From contig JAEYUG010000100.1 in NCBI GenBank assembly GCA_023432805.1, positions 1-15,684 on the forward strand: a DNA stretch of 15,684 nucleotides, written 5' to 3'. This document shows, piece by piece, positions 6,728 through 15,684 of this stretch. Under the pieces are notes generated by a model, which ran no database searches, had not been told where the DNA came from, and saw nothing but the letters and a program-made list of their open reading frames with translations. How positions within the stretch are numbered: position 1 is the first letter of the stretch; every line of letters starts with the position of its first letter. A program made the translations under genes and the position numbers. The DNA comes from Bacteroidota bacterium (GTDB lineage Bacteria; Bacteroidota; Ignavibacteria; SZUA-365).

Positions 6728-7501
6728 ATGCCGCATCTCGCCATCGACACCCTCGACCACGTCCGCACCATCACCCTCACCCGTCCCGACAAGCGCAACG
6801 CCCTCAATGCGGAGGTCGTCGCCGACCTGCACCGTGCGTTCAGGGATACCGCGGCAGACGACGACGTGCGCGTGGTCGTGCTCACGGGCGAGGGACCCGC
6901 GTTCTGCGCCGGTGCGGATCTCGAATACCTGATGACGATCAGCACCAACTCCCCGCTCGAGAATGCGATGGATTCGAGCGCACTCATGGCCATGCTGCAT
7001 GCGGTGCGCACATGTCCCAAACCGGTGATCGCGAAGGTGCACGGACCCGCGCTCGCGGGAGGCTGCGGACTCGCGCTCGCCTGCGACATCATCGTCGCCG
7101 ACGAGGTCGCGCGCTTCGGCTTCACCGAGGTGCGCATCGGCTTCGTCCCTGCCGTCGTCATGCGCCTCGTGATCGAGCGCGTCGGCATGGGCAACGCCCG
7201 CGAGCTGCTGCTGCGGGGCAACGTGATCGATGCCGACACTGCGCAGCAGATGGGCATGATCAACTACGTCGTCGGCGAGGAGGAACTCGGCGAGATGACC
7301 TTCCGACTCGCCACGGAAATCGCCACGAGTACGGCACCCGAGGCCGTGCGCCTGACCAAGCAGCTCTTTCTCGAGATCGAACCCCTCAGCCTCGACGAGG
7401 CGATGCGGCACGCTGCCGTCTTCAATGCGCTTGCCCGCACCAGCGACGACTTCCGCACCGGCGTGACCTCCTTCCTGAACAAAACCAAACCCCAGTGGTA
7501 A
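6728..7501 (+). CDS. Enoyl-CoA hydratase/isomerase family protein
   Basis: A 257-residue crotonase-fold enzyme acting on a CoA thioester. The oxyanion-hole strands are CAGADL at residues 60-65 and AGGCG at 110-114. Of the two glutamates of classical hydratases, the first position is Gly114 and only the second is kept, Glu134 in FTEVRIGFVPA. This pattern fits methylglutaconyl-CoA hydratase-like (LiuC/AUH) proteins as well as other side-branch hydratases, so substrate is uncertain; leucine catabolism or a phenylacetate-route step are both possible. ATG 6728 is preferred over ATG 6686: the family begins about here, and the earlier ATG lies at the predicted transcription start. The ribosome site is weak. 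Confidence 0.92.
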   Translation: MPHLAIDTLDHVRTITLTRPDKRNALNAEVVADLHRAFRDTAADDDVRVVVLTGEGPAFCAGADLEYLMTISTNSPLENAMDSSALMAMLHAVRTCPKPVIAKVHGPALAGGCGLALACDIIVADEVARFGFTEVRIGFVPAVVMRLVIERVGMGNARELLLRGNVIDADTAQQMGMINYVVGEEELGEMTFRLATEIATSTAPEAVRLTKQLFLEIEPLSLDEAMRHAAVFNALARTSDDFRTGVTSFLNKTKPQW

Positions 7502-7505
7502 GGGA

Positions 7506-7600
7506 GGACGGACGCCCTCGTCCGTCCATACCGGAGCGCGGACGCCACCATCCGCATTGACGAATGCTCATTGGGTGCATGGTGGACGGCGACGTCCACC
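7506..7600. repeat. Hairpin array 3 between convergent gene ends
   Basis: Four adjacent hairpins fill the gap. GGACGGACG/CGTCCGTCC with loop CCCT is at 7506-7527. GCGGA/TCCGC at 7538-7555 extends by a G-U pair on the minus strand. GCATT/AATGC with loop GACG is at 7554-7567. GGTGGACG/CGTCCACC with loop GCGA is at 7581-7600. The last is followed by GACCTGTC, the linker of array 1, in the same orientation as array 1. It lies four bases after the hydratase stop and runs into the stop codon of the VWA gene at 7607. No T tract follows on either strand, so it is not a textbook terminator. Confidence 0.92.
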
Positions 7601-7606
7601 GACCTG

Positions 7607-9772
7607 TCACAGCATCCCGGCCTGTTTGCGGAGCATCCACTCGAGGGCGAAGAGGAGGATCGCCGCCCCGAGCATCCAGATCAGGTTCCAGAGAGGAATG
7701 TCGCTCTTGATCGTGCGCTCTGCGGACGCAAACCCCGGTGCCTGCGTGATCGCATCGCGCAAGGCCCCGAGTTGGTCGGGTGTGAACACCGCTCCCCCGC
7801 TTCGCGCGGCGATCTGCCGCAGCAGCTGATTGTTCATCCGCGTCTCGAGAAACTCGATGTTCATCTCGCCCACGGTGAACCGGCCCGCATCACGACCAAG
7901 CTCCTTCCCATCACGTACCGCAACTCCCGTGTATGCGTAGTCTCCCTCGGGAAGTCCCTCGACCGCCCCGGTGTAGCGCCCCGCACCGAGCTGCCCGAGC
8001 ACAAGTTCGCGCTGCTCCCCCTCGCCGCGCACGGTCACGGTCACGACCGCATCGTCCACCGGCTCAAAACTCTCATTGTAGACCTGCCCGGCAAACTCCA
8101 CGGGCTCGCCGCTGTCGTAGAGCACGCGCAGGGGACGCACGCGCACACGCTTGTCGTCGTCGCGCGTCGTGAGCCAGCGCACGCTGTTCGACAACAGCAG
8201 CTCCGGCAACCGTCCCCCCGCCACATCGGTCGCCAGCTGCCAGCGCCAGAGACCGTAACCGGTGAACACCGTCACCTTCGAGCGTCCCAGCGTGCGCACG
8301 AGCAGCAGCGGCTCGTTGAACACGATGCCGTTCAGCTTCATCGCCCCCAGCGTCTGCGCACCGGCACGCACCTTGTAACTCGATTCGGTGCGGAACAGCG
8401 GCGGCAGCTTGCTCCAAGCATCCTGCGGGATGCCTGTCGATGAGACGGGATGCTGGCGCGCGGCATCGCCCGGTTCGAAGAACACCTGGGTTTCGTCGCT
8501 GCGCGTCTGCACGGCCTCGTAGGGAAGCCAGGGATCCAGCACGGACCGGAGCGCGCCCTGATCGAGCTCGCGACTGAAGACGATCATGAGCGGCGTGCCG
8601 CGCTGCTCGACGGCCGCACGCACGTGCTGCAGCACGGCGGTGCCGCTCTGGGGACCCGGGTACCCCACGAGCACGATGCAGTCTGCCTTCATCACCTTCT
8701 CGCGCGAGGGCGCCTCGCCGTACCAGGCGCCGGCGGGCTTCTGCACGTGGAGATCCAGCGCGACGTTGCGGTCCGCACGAAACACCTGCTCGAACATGGA
8801 AACGTCGGCGCTCGGCGCTCCCGCAACCACGAGCACGTTCATGCGGCTCTTGCGCACCGTGACGAACACCGTCTGCCGATTGTTCTTCACGGTCAGCTCG
8901 CCTGCGAGCGGCGCTGCTTCGACGGTCAGCTTGCGGACGCCTTCCGCCTTTGGCATATAAGAGAATCGGACCTGATACTCCGATGCGCCTTCGCTGAGCG
9001 TCACGGTCTGACGGTCGATGACCGTCGCACCATCCTTCAGCACGACCGATGCCGTGCCGCCTGCGAGTCCCGCGGCACGCAGGGTCGCATCCACCGGCAT
9101 GGCGCTCTCGACATAGGCGATCTCGTTGGCGAGCACGCGGCCCACGAGCAGGTCGCGCTTCTCGGTCGAGTCTCCGACACCGATCACATAGATCGGCACA
9201 CCGAGGGCTTCGGCGGCGTAGAGGGGACTCCGGCCCGAGGTCACGATGCCGTCCGACACCAGCACGACGGCACGCAGGTTCTTCTCGCGCAGCGCATCGG
9301 CGCTCTGTTCGAGCGCGGCTCCGATGTCGGTGAGTCCCGACACGAAGCGCAGCGAATCGCCGCGCAGCTGCTGCAGGGGATACAGCTTGTCGCCGAAGAG
9401 GAAGGGTGCGGTCGTGCCCGATCCCGCCAGATCGGCGAAGCGCGCATCGTCGACGAGGGCGCGCACCGCGTCGCTGCGCGGCACGCCGGCATCCTCGATC
9501 GTGAGGCTGCGGCTGTCGTCGACGAGCACGGCGACGTGGGGATCGATGCTCTCAGTGCGCTCGAGGTTGAGCACGGGTTCGAAGAGGAGGAAGAGCAGCA
9601 CGGCGAGCGCGAGCGAACGCAGCGTGATGAGCACGATGCGGCGCGCGCGGGAGATTTCGGGCACGGTGTGCCGGTACACCCAGATGGCGAGCGCCACGGC
9701 CACGAGCACGAGCGCGACGAGCAGCGCGATGCTTGCGGCGAACGACAGACTGAAGGCGGCGACGATGGGCAC
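7607..9772 (-). CDS. Membrane-anchored VWA protein with GATase1-like domain
   Basis: A 721-residue inner-membrane protein. Two N-terminal membrane helices (about 11-33 and 46-67) lead to a von Willebrand A domain at about 78-205 with an intact metal site: Asp85-x-Ser87-x-Ser89, Thr148 and Asp174 (VSDG). A beta-rich linker follows, then a glutamine-amidotransferase-like Rossmann region starting MNVLVVAG at 311, an Ig-like region at about 560-650, and a last helix at about 695-713 with a short basic tail. This layout is known for large VWA/GATase-like partners of MoxR ATPases. The start is GTG 9772 because a stop lies four codons upstream; no Shine-Dalgarno is evident. It is the last gene of the operon, 45 bases after the subtilase. 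The complex it forms is inferred. Confidence 0.9.
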   Translation of the reverse strand: MPIVAAFSLSFAASIALLVALVLVAVALAIWVYRHTVPEISRARRIVLITLRSLALAVLLFLLFEPVLNLERTESIDPHVAVLVDDSRSLTIEDAGVPRSDAVRALVDDARFADLAGSGTTAPFLFGDKLYPLQQLRGDSLRFVSGLTDIGAALEQSADALREKNLRAVVLVSDGIVTSGRSPLYAAEALGVPIYVIGVGDSTEKRDLLVGRVLANEIAYVESAMPVDATLRAAGLAGGTASVVLKDGATVIDRQTVTLSEGASEYQVRFSYMPKAEGVRKLTVEAAPLAGELTVKNNRQTVFVTVRKSRMNVLVVAGAPSADVSMFEQVFRADRNVALDLHVQKPAGAWYGEAPSREKVMKADCIVLVGYPGPQSGTAVLQHVRAAVEQRGTPLMIVFSRELDQGALRSVLDPWLPYEAVQTRSDETQVFFEPGDAARQHPVSSTGIPQDAWSKLPPLFRTESSYKVRAGAQTLGAMKLNGIVFNEPLLLVRTLGRSKVTVFTGYGLWRWQLATDVAGGRLPELLLSNSVRWLTTRDDDKRVRVRPLRVLYDSGEPVEFAGQVYNESFEPVDDAVVTVTVRGEGEQRELVLGQLGAGRYTGAVEGLPEGDYAYTGVAVRDGKELGRDAGRFTVGEMNIEFLETRMNNQLLRQIAARSGGAVFTPDQLGALRDAITQAPGFASAERTIKSDIPLWNLIWMLGAAILLFALEWMLRKQAGML

Positions 9773-9817
9773 GGGTGAGGGCTACGTGAAGTGGATGAAG
9801 GACACGAGTCGCCGCTT

Positions 9818-11973
9818 CTACTTGACGACGATGAAGGGACGCACGAGCTGCGTGCTTCCGGAAGTCAGGCTGATCGTGTAGGCACCGCTGCCGAGCGCGG
9901 CACCGCTGATCATCGCCGTGCGCACACCGGCCGACATCATACCGTCAACCGGCACGGCCACACGGCGACCGAGCATGTCATGCACCTCGAGGCGCACCGA
10001 GGCACCCGGCACGGGCACCGCGTAGCGCACGAGCGCAGTGCCGCAGGCGCAGAGGGGATTCGGAAAGGGTGTGTCGAGCGCGAATGCCTTCGGCAGCAGA
10101 TCCTCCGCGCCTTCGGCCTGCGATTCGCCGAGCACGAAACGATGACGTGTGCCGGGAGCACCCCATGGACTCATCCGCAGCTCGCGTGCGTCGGATGCCT
10201 GCACGAAGTAGCGCACCTCCCCGCCGGTGCCGAGATCCGGCAGCGTGGCGATGTAGAGTCCCGACCCATTCGCCGGGTGACCCTCGACGGGACGCATATA
10301 CGACATGTCCATCGTCTGATCGGGTCCACGCCCCACCGCCCAGGTCAGGCGCACGCTGCGGGGATCGACCGTATGCGGCGACACCACCCAGATGGCGATC
10401 AGGTTCTGACGGCCGTCCCACAGCACCTTGGGATTCGTCGACAACACCATGCCGTGATACAAGAGAGCCTTCCACGCATCGACCACGCCCCAGCCGCTGA
10501 GGGGATTCGGCGCGGCGGCACCGCTCGCGGTTTCGCGCATTGCATCGCGCACCTGAAGCGGCGTAAGCTCGGGACGCGCCGACCGCACGAGCGCGGCCAC
10601 GCCCGCGGCGAGCGGCGTCGCGAGCGAGGTGCCGTTGCTGCGCGTGTATGCGGCGTCGCCGTAGTTGGCGGCACTGAACACGCCCACACCCGGCGCCATC
10701 ACGTCGGGCTTGATGCGTCCGTCGTTCGTGGGTCCGCCGCTGCTGAACGACGCGGTCGTGCCGGTGAAGGTCGTGGCGCCCACCGAGATGATCGAATCGG
10801 CATCCGACGGTGCGATCAGCGTGCCGATGCGGTTGCCCTCGTTGCCCATGGCTGTCACGCACACGACGCCGAGCCGTGCGGCCCGCGCCACGGCGCGCGT
10901 GGTCACCGCCGTCTGTCCGTCGAAGTCACCATTGTCATACGAATACCCCGACCCGTCGTCCCAGTCCAGATACCCGAGCGACGTACTCGTGATCGAACTG
11001 CCCATGCGTTCGAGCCACTCGATGCCTTCGGCGTACCAGTCCTCCTCGATCTGCGTCTCGGAGGCATTTGCCTCGGTCTTCCCGAGATAGTACGCGGCGC
11101 GGAACGCCGGACCGTACAGCACCCCGGGCAGCCATCCCGCGAGCGCCGAGAACGTCAGCGTCCCGTGGCCGTCCTGCCCCGGCACATCGTTCGCCTCGTT
11201 CTGCGTCACAGAATCCCGGTTGATGAAATCATACTCGGCCCGCACGTCGATGTTCTGCATCGCCTCGTGCGTGCGCCAGCGGAACCCGTTGTCGAGCACG
11301 CCGACCGTGATGCCCGTGCCGTCGATCCACACGTCGTGCACGCGCGGCACGTTGATGGGATCGAGCTGCAGGCGGCTTTCGCCGTACGAGAGCGCGAGTG
11401 CCGCCGTGCGCTTCCACAGCCCCGGAAACACCGGCTCCGACGTCTCCACATCGCGCCTGACCCGGCGGCGCGCAACGGGTCGCAGTTCCACCACGCAGGG
11501 CAGTGCGCGCAGCCGCGCAAGCGTCGCCGCATCGCACGACACGCTGACCGCATTGAGCCAGCGCGAGGTCGCGCGCACGACGGCTCCGGTGGCGACGACG
11601 CGCTGCATGTAGGATGGATGAATCGGAAGATCCTCGACCGTCACGAGACCAGCCTCGCGTAGGGCGCGCAGTTCCGGCACGCTGCCCTGCTCGCCCGGCC
11701 GCTCCCCCCGAGCGGAAGCCACCGCCGCGCGACGCGCGAGGGAGGCCTCCGACAATCCGAGTGCGGCGGGCATGGCTTCCGCCAGTCGTTGCGGGGCATC
11801 GGGACCCTTGTCGGTGAAGAACACCCAGTATGCGCGGTGCGCCGGTGGGACGGCGTCCGCGCGAAGCGACACGCCTGACGCATCCCCCCCGCCTTGTGCA
11901 GCGAGGTGCAGGGGTGCGAACGCGAAGAGCATGACTGCGCACGCGGCCAGCGTGCGACCACACGCGCGTGTCA

Positions 11974-11974
<1 letters not shown>
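9818..11974 (-). CDS. Secreted S8 subtilisin-like protease with T9SS C-terminal domain
   Basis: A 718-residue exported serine protease. Residues 1-27 are a Sec signal peptide ending LAAQ. A propeptide-like region (AYWVFFTDKG at 48-57, SRWLNAVSV at 137-145) precedes the S8 domain with Asp228 (VLDNG), His270 (GQDGHGT), oxyanion Asn378 (GNEG) and Ser450 (NGTSLATP). The tail from about 637 begins FPNP, has DMLGRRV at 666-672 and ends FIVVK, a type A type IX sorting domain, so the protein should cross the outer membrane and be surface-bound or released. ATG 11974 overlaps the moxR stop as TGATG, with GAGG nine bases upstream, pointing to translational coupling. The frame is open far upstream inside moxR, but that part is out-of-frame shadow. 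Confidence 0.93.
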
Positions 11975-12972
<998 letters not shown>

Positions 12973-12978
12973 ACTCTC

Positions 12979-14346
12979 TTACGTGGTTGGTTGAAGCACG
13001 ACATCGTTGGCATCGAACACATGCACGGTACCGAAGCGCCCGAGCGCCTCGCGCAGAACCTCCGCCCTGCCCGCCACCGAGATCATGAGCCGCGAGGGAT
13101 GCATGCTCGCCTGCGCCGCGCGCAGGATGTCGTCGGGGGTGAGTGCCATGACCGCGCTGTTGAACGTAGTATAATACGATTTGGCAAGACCAAACAATTC
13201 CATTGTGATGATCCGTTGCGCGACCTGCACCGGCGTCTCGATCTGGATCGGGAAGTTGCCGGTCACGTAACGCTTCACGCCCTCGAGTTCCGCCTCGCCC
13301 ACCGGTTCCTCGGTCAAGCGCGTGATCTCACGGATGATTTCCGCGATCGCGTCTGCCGTCACCTCGTTGCGCACATCGGTCGAGGCGCTGAAGGGCCCCG
13401 CATACGAACGCGCCTCGAAGCGCGAGTGTGCCCCGTAGGTGAAGCCCTTGTCCTCGCGCAGATTCAGGTTCAAACGGGAACCGAAATACCCCCCGAGAAT
13501 CGTGTTCATGATCGTCACGGCGATGTAGTCGGGATGGCTGCGGGGTATGCCCGCATGCCCGACGATGATCGACGACTGCACGGCGGTGGGCCGGTCGACG
13601 ACATGCACCTGCACCGCTTCGGGGGTGACGAGGTCGTGATGCACATGCGTCAGCGCTTCGCCTGGCGGCGTCGAGCCGAAGAGCCGATCGACCAGAGGAA
13701 TGAATTCGGAGGGATGCACGTCGCCGACTGCAATCACGAACATGGTCGCGGGCACGAAGGCCGCGGCGTGGAAGCCGGCCAGATGCGCGCGCGTCATCGC
13801 CGCGACGCTCTCTTCGCTGCCTTCGGCGGGCCGCGCATACGGGAACGCACCATACACCGCTTTCGTGAAGCGCGCCCCGGCGAGCGTGGCGGGATTCGAC
13901 TTCCGATGCATGATGGCGGCGAGCCGCTGTTCGCGCACCCTGTCGAGTTCGTCGTCTGCGAACGCCGGTGCGTGCACGACATCCGCCAGCACCTCCATCG
14001 CAGGCGTGAGGTTGCGGCTCAGGATCGTGAGTCCCGCATACAGGCTGTCCCACCCAGCACTCGCCCCGATGGATCCCCCGAGACATTCGATCTCGTCGGC
14101 GATCGCGACGGCGCTACGGGTGGCCGTGCCGCGCGTGAGCATCTCGGCGGTGATGGACGCTGTGCCCGGCATCTCGCCATCGGAAAAGGATCCCCGGCGG
14201 CACACGACGTTGACGGTCACGGTCGGGATGTCGTGCCGTTCGTAGACGATCACCTTGAGGCCGTTGGCAAGCACGGTCTCGGTGTAGTCCGGGAAGACGA
14301 CATCCTTCGGAATGCCCGGTGCGGGTGGCTGTGTTCTATCGATCAT
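12979..14346 (-). CDS. M16 family peptidase, non-catalytic subunit
   Basis: A 455-residue M16 (pitrilysin/processing peptidase) protein without a zinc site. Where active members have HxxEH, this one reads GTASITAEMLTRGT at about residues 61-74. The C-terminal half keeps the Arg/Tyr signature of M16 in GGYFGSRLNLNLREDKGFTYG, residues that normally complete the active site of a catalytic partner. This is the pattern of the beta/non-catalytic subunit of heterodimeric bacterial M16B peptidases. There is no signal peptide, so it is probably cytoplasmic. It starts 13 bases after the stop of the catalytic M16 gene; the ribosome site is weak, so coupling is likely. Confidence 0.93.
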   Translation of the reverse strand: MIDRTQPPAPGIPKDVVFPDYTETVLANGLKVIVYERHDIPTVTVNVVCRRGSFSDGEMPGTASITAEMLTRGTATRSAVAIADEIECLGGSIGASAGWDSLYAGLTILSRNLTPAMEVLADVVHAPAFADDELDRVREQRLAAIMHRKSNPATLAGARFTKAVYGAFPYARPAEGSEESVAAMTRAHLAGFHAAAFVPATMFVIAVGDVHPSEFIPLVDRLFGSTPPGEALTHVHHDLVTPEAVQVHVVDRPTAVQSSIIVGHAGIPRSHPDYIAVTIMNTILGGYFGSRLNLNLREDKGFTYGAHSRFEARSYAGPFSASTDVRNEVTADAIAEIIREITRLTEEPVGEAELEGVKRYVTGNFPIQIETPVQVAQRIITMELFGLAKSYYTTFNSAVMALTPDDILRAAQASMHPSRLMISVAGRAEVLREALGRFGTVHVFDANDVVLQPTT

Positions 14347-14359
14347 TGCGCGTCGTTCG

Positions 14360-15625
14360 TCAGGGGTGTGGGGTGTCTTCGGTTTCGGCGGGCACGTAGC
14401 GCAGCACGACGCGGTCGTCGGCGCGCAGATGCGCGGCCGCGGCCATCACGTCGTCGACCGTCACGGCCGAGTAGCGGTCGAGCACGGTCGAGGCGAGTGC
14501 GGGATCGTCGTGCACGACGGTGAAATGCGCGAGCCGGTCGGCCCGCGCCTGCACGGTCTGCAGGTGCAGGTACAGCGAACTCTCCATCCGGTTGCGGGTC
14601 TTGGTCATCTCGGCGTCCGTGATGCCGCCCGCGACGAGCCGCGAAAGTTCGGTGTCCATCGCCGCCTCGAGTTCGTCGGCCGTGCGACCGGGATTCGCAA
14701 CCGCATAGATCACGAACATGCCGCCATCCTCGCGCGCATCCACGTAGGCCGAACTCTGGCTCGCCACCTGCCGGTCGTAGACCAGCGCATGATGCAGTCG
14801 CGAGGTGTCGCCGTTGCCGAGCACGTCGCTGAGCAGATCGATGGATGGGAAGGAGGGATCGCGTTCGCTCGGGATGCGCCAGGCGGCGAACACCGCCGGC
14901 AAGGGCACGTGGTCGTGCACGGTCTCGACGCGTCCCGCCGGGGGAAGCCACCCGCGCGCATCGTTGCGGGGGGGCGGCGCACCGGCGGGAATCGATCCGA
15001 AGTAATGCTCGACGAGGTCGCGTACCGCAGCAATGTCGAAGTCTCCGGCTATTGAAAGCACGGCGTTGTTGGGACGGTAGTAGGCGCTGTGAAACGCGCT
15101 TACGTCATCCATCGTCGCGGCGGCGATGTCGTCCATCGAGCCGATCACGGTGTGCCCGTAGGGATGTCCGGTGTAGAGCCGCGCGGCCATGCGCTCGTCC
15201 CACGTGCCGTAGGGCTGGTTGTCGACACGCTGGCGCTTCTCCTCCATGACGACGCTGCGCTGGGTCTCGAGTCCCTCTGCGGTCAGCGACAACGCGAGCA
15301 GCCGATCCGATTCGAGCCAGAGACCGAGGGCGAGCTGGTTGGCCGGCAGCACCTCGTAGTACACGGTCTTGTCTTCAACGGTGTATGCGTTGCTGTATCC
15401 GCCCGCCTGTTCGCAGTGCCGGTCGAAGGCACCGCGCGGCACGTTGGCCGACCCATCGAACATCAGATGTTCGAACAGGTGCGCGAAGCCGGTGCGCCCG
15501 GGCTGCTCGTCGCGCGAGCCGACGTGATAGGCGATGGAGATGCAGACCACCGGCAGCGCAGACTCGCGGTGCAGCACGACACGGAGTCCGTTGGCAAGGG
15601 TGTATGTCTCGCAGGCGATGGTCAT
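14360..15625 (-). CDS. M16 family zinc metallopeptidase, catalytic subunit
   Basis: A 421-residue zinc peptidase with the inverted motif His49-Leu-Phe-Glu52-His53 and the third ligand Glu129 in VVMEEKRQR, 76 residues after His53 as in active M16B enzymes. RTGFAHLFEHLMFDGS is the canonical first motif. It should degrade or trim peptides in a clamshell formed with the non-catalytic protein encoded next. No signal peptide is seen. ATG 15625 has no clear Shine-Dalgarno, but the last codons of a possible upstream frame overlap it as ATGA, which would explain this through coupling. It is the first complete gene of the M16-M16-MoxR-S8-VWA operon. Confidence 0.95.
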   Translation of the reverse strand: MTIACETYTLANGLRVVLHRESALPVVCISIAYHVGSRDEQPGRTGFAHLFEHLMFDGSANVPRGAFDRHCEQAGGYSNAYTVEDKTVYYEVLPANQLALGLWLESDRLLALSLTAEGLETQRSVVMEEKRQRVDNQPYGTWDERMAARLYTGHPYGHTVIGSMDDIAAATMDDVSAFHSAYYRPNNAVLSIAGDFDIAAVRDLVEHYFGSIPAGAPPPRNDARGWLPPAGRVETVHDHVPLPAVFAAWRIPSERDPSFPSIDLLSDVLGNGDTSRLHHALVYDRQVASQSSAYVDAREDGGMFVIYAVANPGRTADELEAAMDTELSRLVAGGITDAEMTKTRNRMESSLYLHLQTVQARADRLAHFTVVHDDPALASTVLDRYSAVTVDDVMAAAAHLRADDRVVLRYVPAETEDTPHP

Positions 15626-15684
15626 GCGTGTTCGTGGTTCATGCGGTGTGAAGGATCGATCATGTGGTGCGTGCGTCGGTGGTG
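15622..15684 (-). CDS. Possible 3' end of an upstream gene (partial)
   Basis: The minus-strand frame entering from the right edge is open for 20 codons and ends in TGA at 15624-15622, overlapping the ATG of the M16 peptidase as ATGA. The visible residues are His- and Arg-rich and show no family. A stop-start overlap is common within operons, but 63 bases are too few to prove coding. It may be untranslated leader. Confidence 0.25.
   Translation of the reverse strand, partial: HHRRTHHMIDPSHRMNHEHA

Noticed and set aside
6043..7560. Long Pro/Arg/His-rich open frames across 6043-7560 on the plus strand and others through the repeat array
   Set aside because: They run antisense to the thioredoxin-like gene or in another frame of the hydratase gene, and their Pro/Arg composition simply translates the GC-rich hairpin repeats.
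7557..7583. Promoter from TTGACG at 7557-7562
   Set aside because: The hexamer matches a -35, but the bases 17 further on are TGCATGG with no -10-like box, and the sequence belongs to the repeat module between convergent gene ends.
7506..7600. Ordinary bidirectional intrinsic terminator
   Set aside because: The stems are strong but no T tract follows on either strand, and the same elements occur in tandem upstream of genes, so a repeat family is the better call; a role in 3'-end formation is left open as a finding.
6095..7829. Two short TTG-started frames (at 6292 minus and 7557 plus) with similar first 16 residues, possibly a small peptide family
   Set aside because: The similarity follows from the inverted DNA module that includes the hairpin. 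Conservation is equally strong at all codon positions, there is no ribosome site, and each frame then runs into unrelated shadow sequence.

Overview
The window reads as a GC-rich bacterial chromosome segment. The best clue to the host is the secreted subtilase at 9818-11974, which ends in a type IX secretion sorting domain (FPNP motif, then a Gly-rich beta tail ending in VVK). T9SS is confined to the Bacteroidota/Chlorobiota/Kapabacteria side of the tree, and the high GC suggests a Kapabacteria- or Chlorobi-like lineage rather than a classical low-GC Bacteroidete. That placement is inference. No RNA genes, insertion sequences or CRISPR arrays were seen.

Layout, left to right: (1) 1-279, a 30-bp tandem hairpin array and leader upstream of (2) an OPT-family transporter (280-2262, +), closed by a near-ideal intrinsic terminator. 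(3) A secreted protein of unknown function (2347-3129, -). (4) A 20-bp tandem repeat (3208-3282). (5) A compact paaABCD operon (6024 down to 3317, -) for the oxygenase core of phenylacetyl-CoA epoxidase; the reductase gene paaE is not beside it. (6) A second hairpin array (6165-6313). (7) A thioredoxin-like gene (-) diverging from an enoyl-CoA hydratase/isomerase-family gene (+). (8) A third hairpin array (7506-7600) between convergent gene ends. (9) A five-gene minus-strand operon running from 15625 to 7607: catalytic M16 peptidase, non-catalytic M16 partner, MoxR AAA+ ATPase, T9SS-exported S8 protease, and a membrane VWA/GATase-like protein. A possible upstream gene runs off the right edge.

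PaaA and PaaC form the epoxidase core with PaaB, and PaaD has the MIP18-like plus zinc-ribbon architecture linked to Fe-S/metal handling. The ECH-family enzyme could serve the same CoA-thioester route or branched-chain acid catabolism. In the large operon a MoxR ATPase and a VWA membrane protein, usually partners with DUF58 and Bat proteins, are instead separated by a secreted subtilase and preceded by an M16 pair. This suggests an envelope or protein-quality system built around proteolysis.

The most unusual DNA is a family of intergenic hairpins (8-bp stem GGTGGACG/CGTCCACC, variable 4-nt loop, 9-10 nt linker ending GGTC) found at three sites in both orientations. The stems vary in compensated fashion, and one copy begins at the stop codon of the VWA gene. 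A second notable point is that PaaC, usually described as a metal-free structural subunit, here keeps all six di-iron ligand positions at exactly the spacing seen in PaaA.
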